From: Gammaproteobacteria bacterium
Lineage (GTDB): Bacteria; Pseudomonadota; Gammaproteobacteria; Xanthomonadales; Wenzhouxiangellaceae
Length of the DNA stretch: 35,913 nt
Direction of reading: 5' to 3'
Assembly (NCBI GenBank): GCA_003567685.1
Contig: PWYW01000021.1
Span: 1-35,913, forward strand
The notes under the pieces were generated by a model that was not told the origin of the DNA, searched no databases, and saw only the letters and a program-made list of their open reading frames with translations. Made by a program: the position numbers and the translations under genes. Position 1 is the stretch's first letter. Every line of letters starts with the position of its first letter. Positions 35,736-35,913 of this stretch are shown one piece after another.

Positions 35736-35848
35736 CTATACCTCAAGTTTTGGTGGCTTTGTTTGCTCATCAATCAAAGCCGAACGTTTTCAAATTCAGT
35801 GAACAGTGAAATCTAAAAAGTGAAAGGTAAAAGCAGCTCCAACGTCAC

Positions 35849-35890
35849 CCTTAACCTTTAACCTTTAACCTTTCACCTATTACCTTTTAC
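35849..35890. repeat. Perfect seven-base-period tract upstream of atpD
   Basis: Six consecutive heptads: CCTTAAC, CTTTAAC, CTTTAAC, CTTTCAC, CTATTAC, CTTTTAC. A related inverted piece, GTGAAAGGTAAAAG (35820-35833), lies nearby and can pair with ACCTTTCAC. The tract sits between atpD and the gene upstream of it in the ATP synthase operon. It shares the CTTTNAC unit with 6711-6747. Confidence 0.7.
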
Positions 35891-35913
35891 CAACCAGCTA
35901 TACCGCCGCGGCG

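Noticed and set aside
35849-35890. Heptad tract as a CRISPR array
   Set aside because: Units are 7 bases with no spacers and no cas genes are present; it is a simple tandem repeat.

Overview
Organism: the window reads as a GC-rich gammaproteobacterium near Xanthomonadales. I would guess Wenzhouxiangella-like, but that is inference from gene content and order and was not checked against a database. The clearest marker is the Xanthomonas-type arginine cluster: acetylornithine carbamoyltransferase, argG, an argE-like acetylcitrulline deacetylase, fused N-acetylglutamate kinase/synthase, a short argC and argH. The runs tyrS / M23 peptidase / anmK and fis / purH / purD are also gammaproteobacterial. 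No rRNA, tRNA, CRISPR array, transposase, prophage or defence island was seen; this is mostly core chromosome.

Layout. 1-163: a strong leftward promoter for a gene outside the window. 164-7746 (-): arginine operon running argF'-argG-argE'-EF-hand protein-argBA fusion-argC-argH; it should turn acetylglutamate into arginine through N-acetylcitrulline. 7919-8086 (+): a 55-residue two-helix membrane protein. 8246-9433 (-): tyrS. 9556-12894 (+): LytM-type cell-wall peptidase, anmK and a lipoprotein. 13225-15343 (-): ampG and an exonuclease III; with anmK and the peptidase, ampG makes a peptidoglycan turnover neighbourhood. 15401-19771 (-): a three-gene ABC exporter (ATPase, FtsX-type permease, HlyD-type adaptor). 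19890-21954 (+): pyrE, a DUF4124 protein and a zinc-ribbon/DUF3426 protein. 22026-28167 (+): fis, purH, purD, uvrD, pyrF. 28370-30880 (+): plsB, convergent with a DUF465 protein. 31139-31975 (+): ttcA. 32325-33050 (+): repeat-built beta-solenoid lipoprotein, convergent with a DUF3465 lipoprotein. 33881-35732 (-): atpC and atpD, the end of the ATP synthase operon.

Most notable. (1) purD is full length and in frame except for one amber codon (codon 213, 24634-24636) exactly where the family has a conserved Gln; the sequence context is what a CCAGG methyl-cytosine deamination would leave. (2) A small double EF-hand protein is embedded in the arginine operon. (3) Two intergenic elements of about 208 bp are bounded by 36-37 bp imperfect inverted repeats (5248-5454 and 13003-13211). 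(4) At least three intergenic tracts have a 7-nt period, one of which supplies the last codons of argF' and one of which separates atpD from the gene before it. (5) A lipoprotein has seven Asn-Gly turns spaced exactly 18-19 residues apart. No wholly new multi-gene system was convincingly visible.
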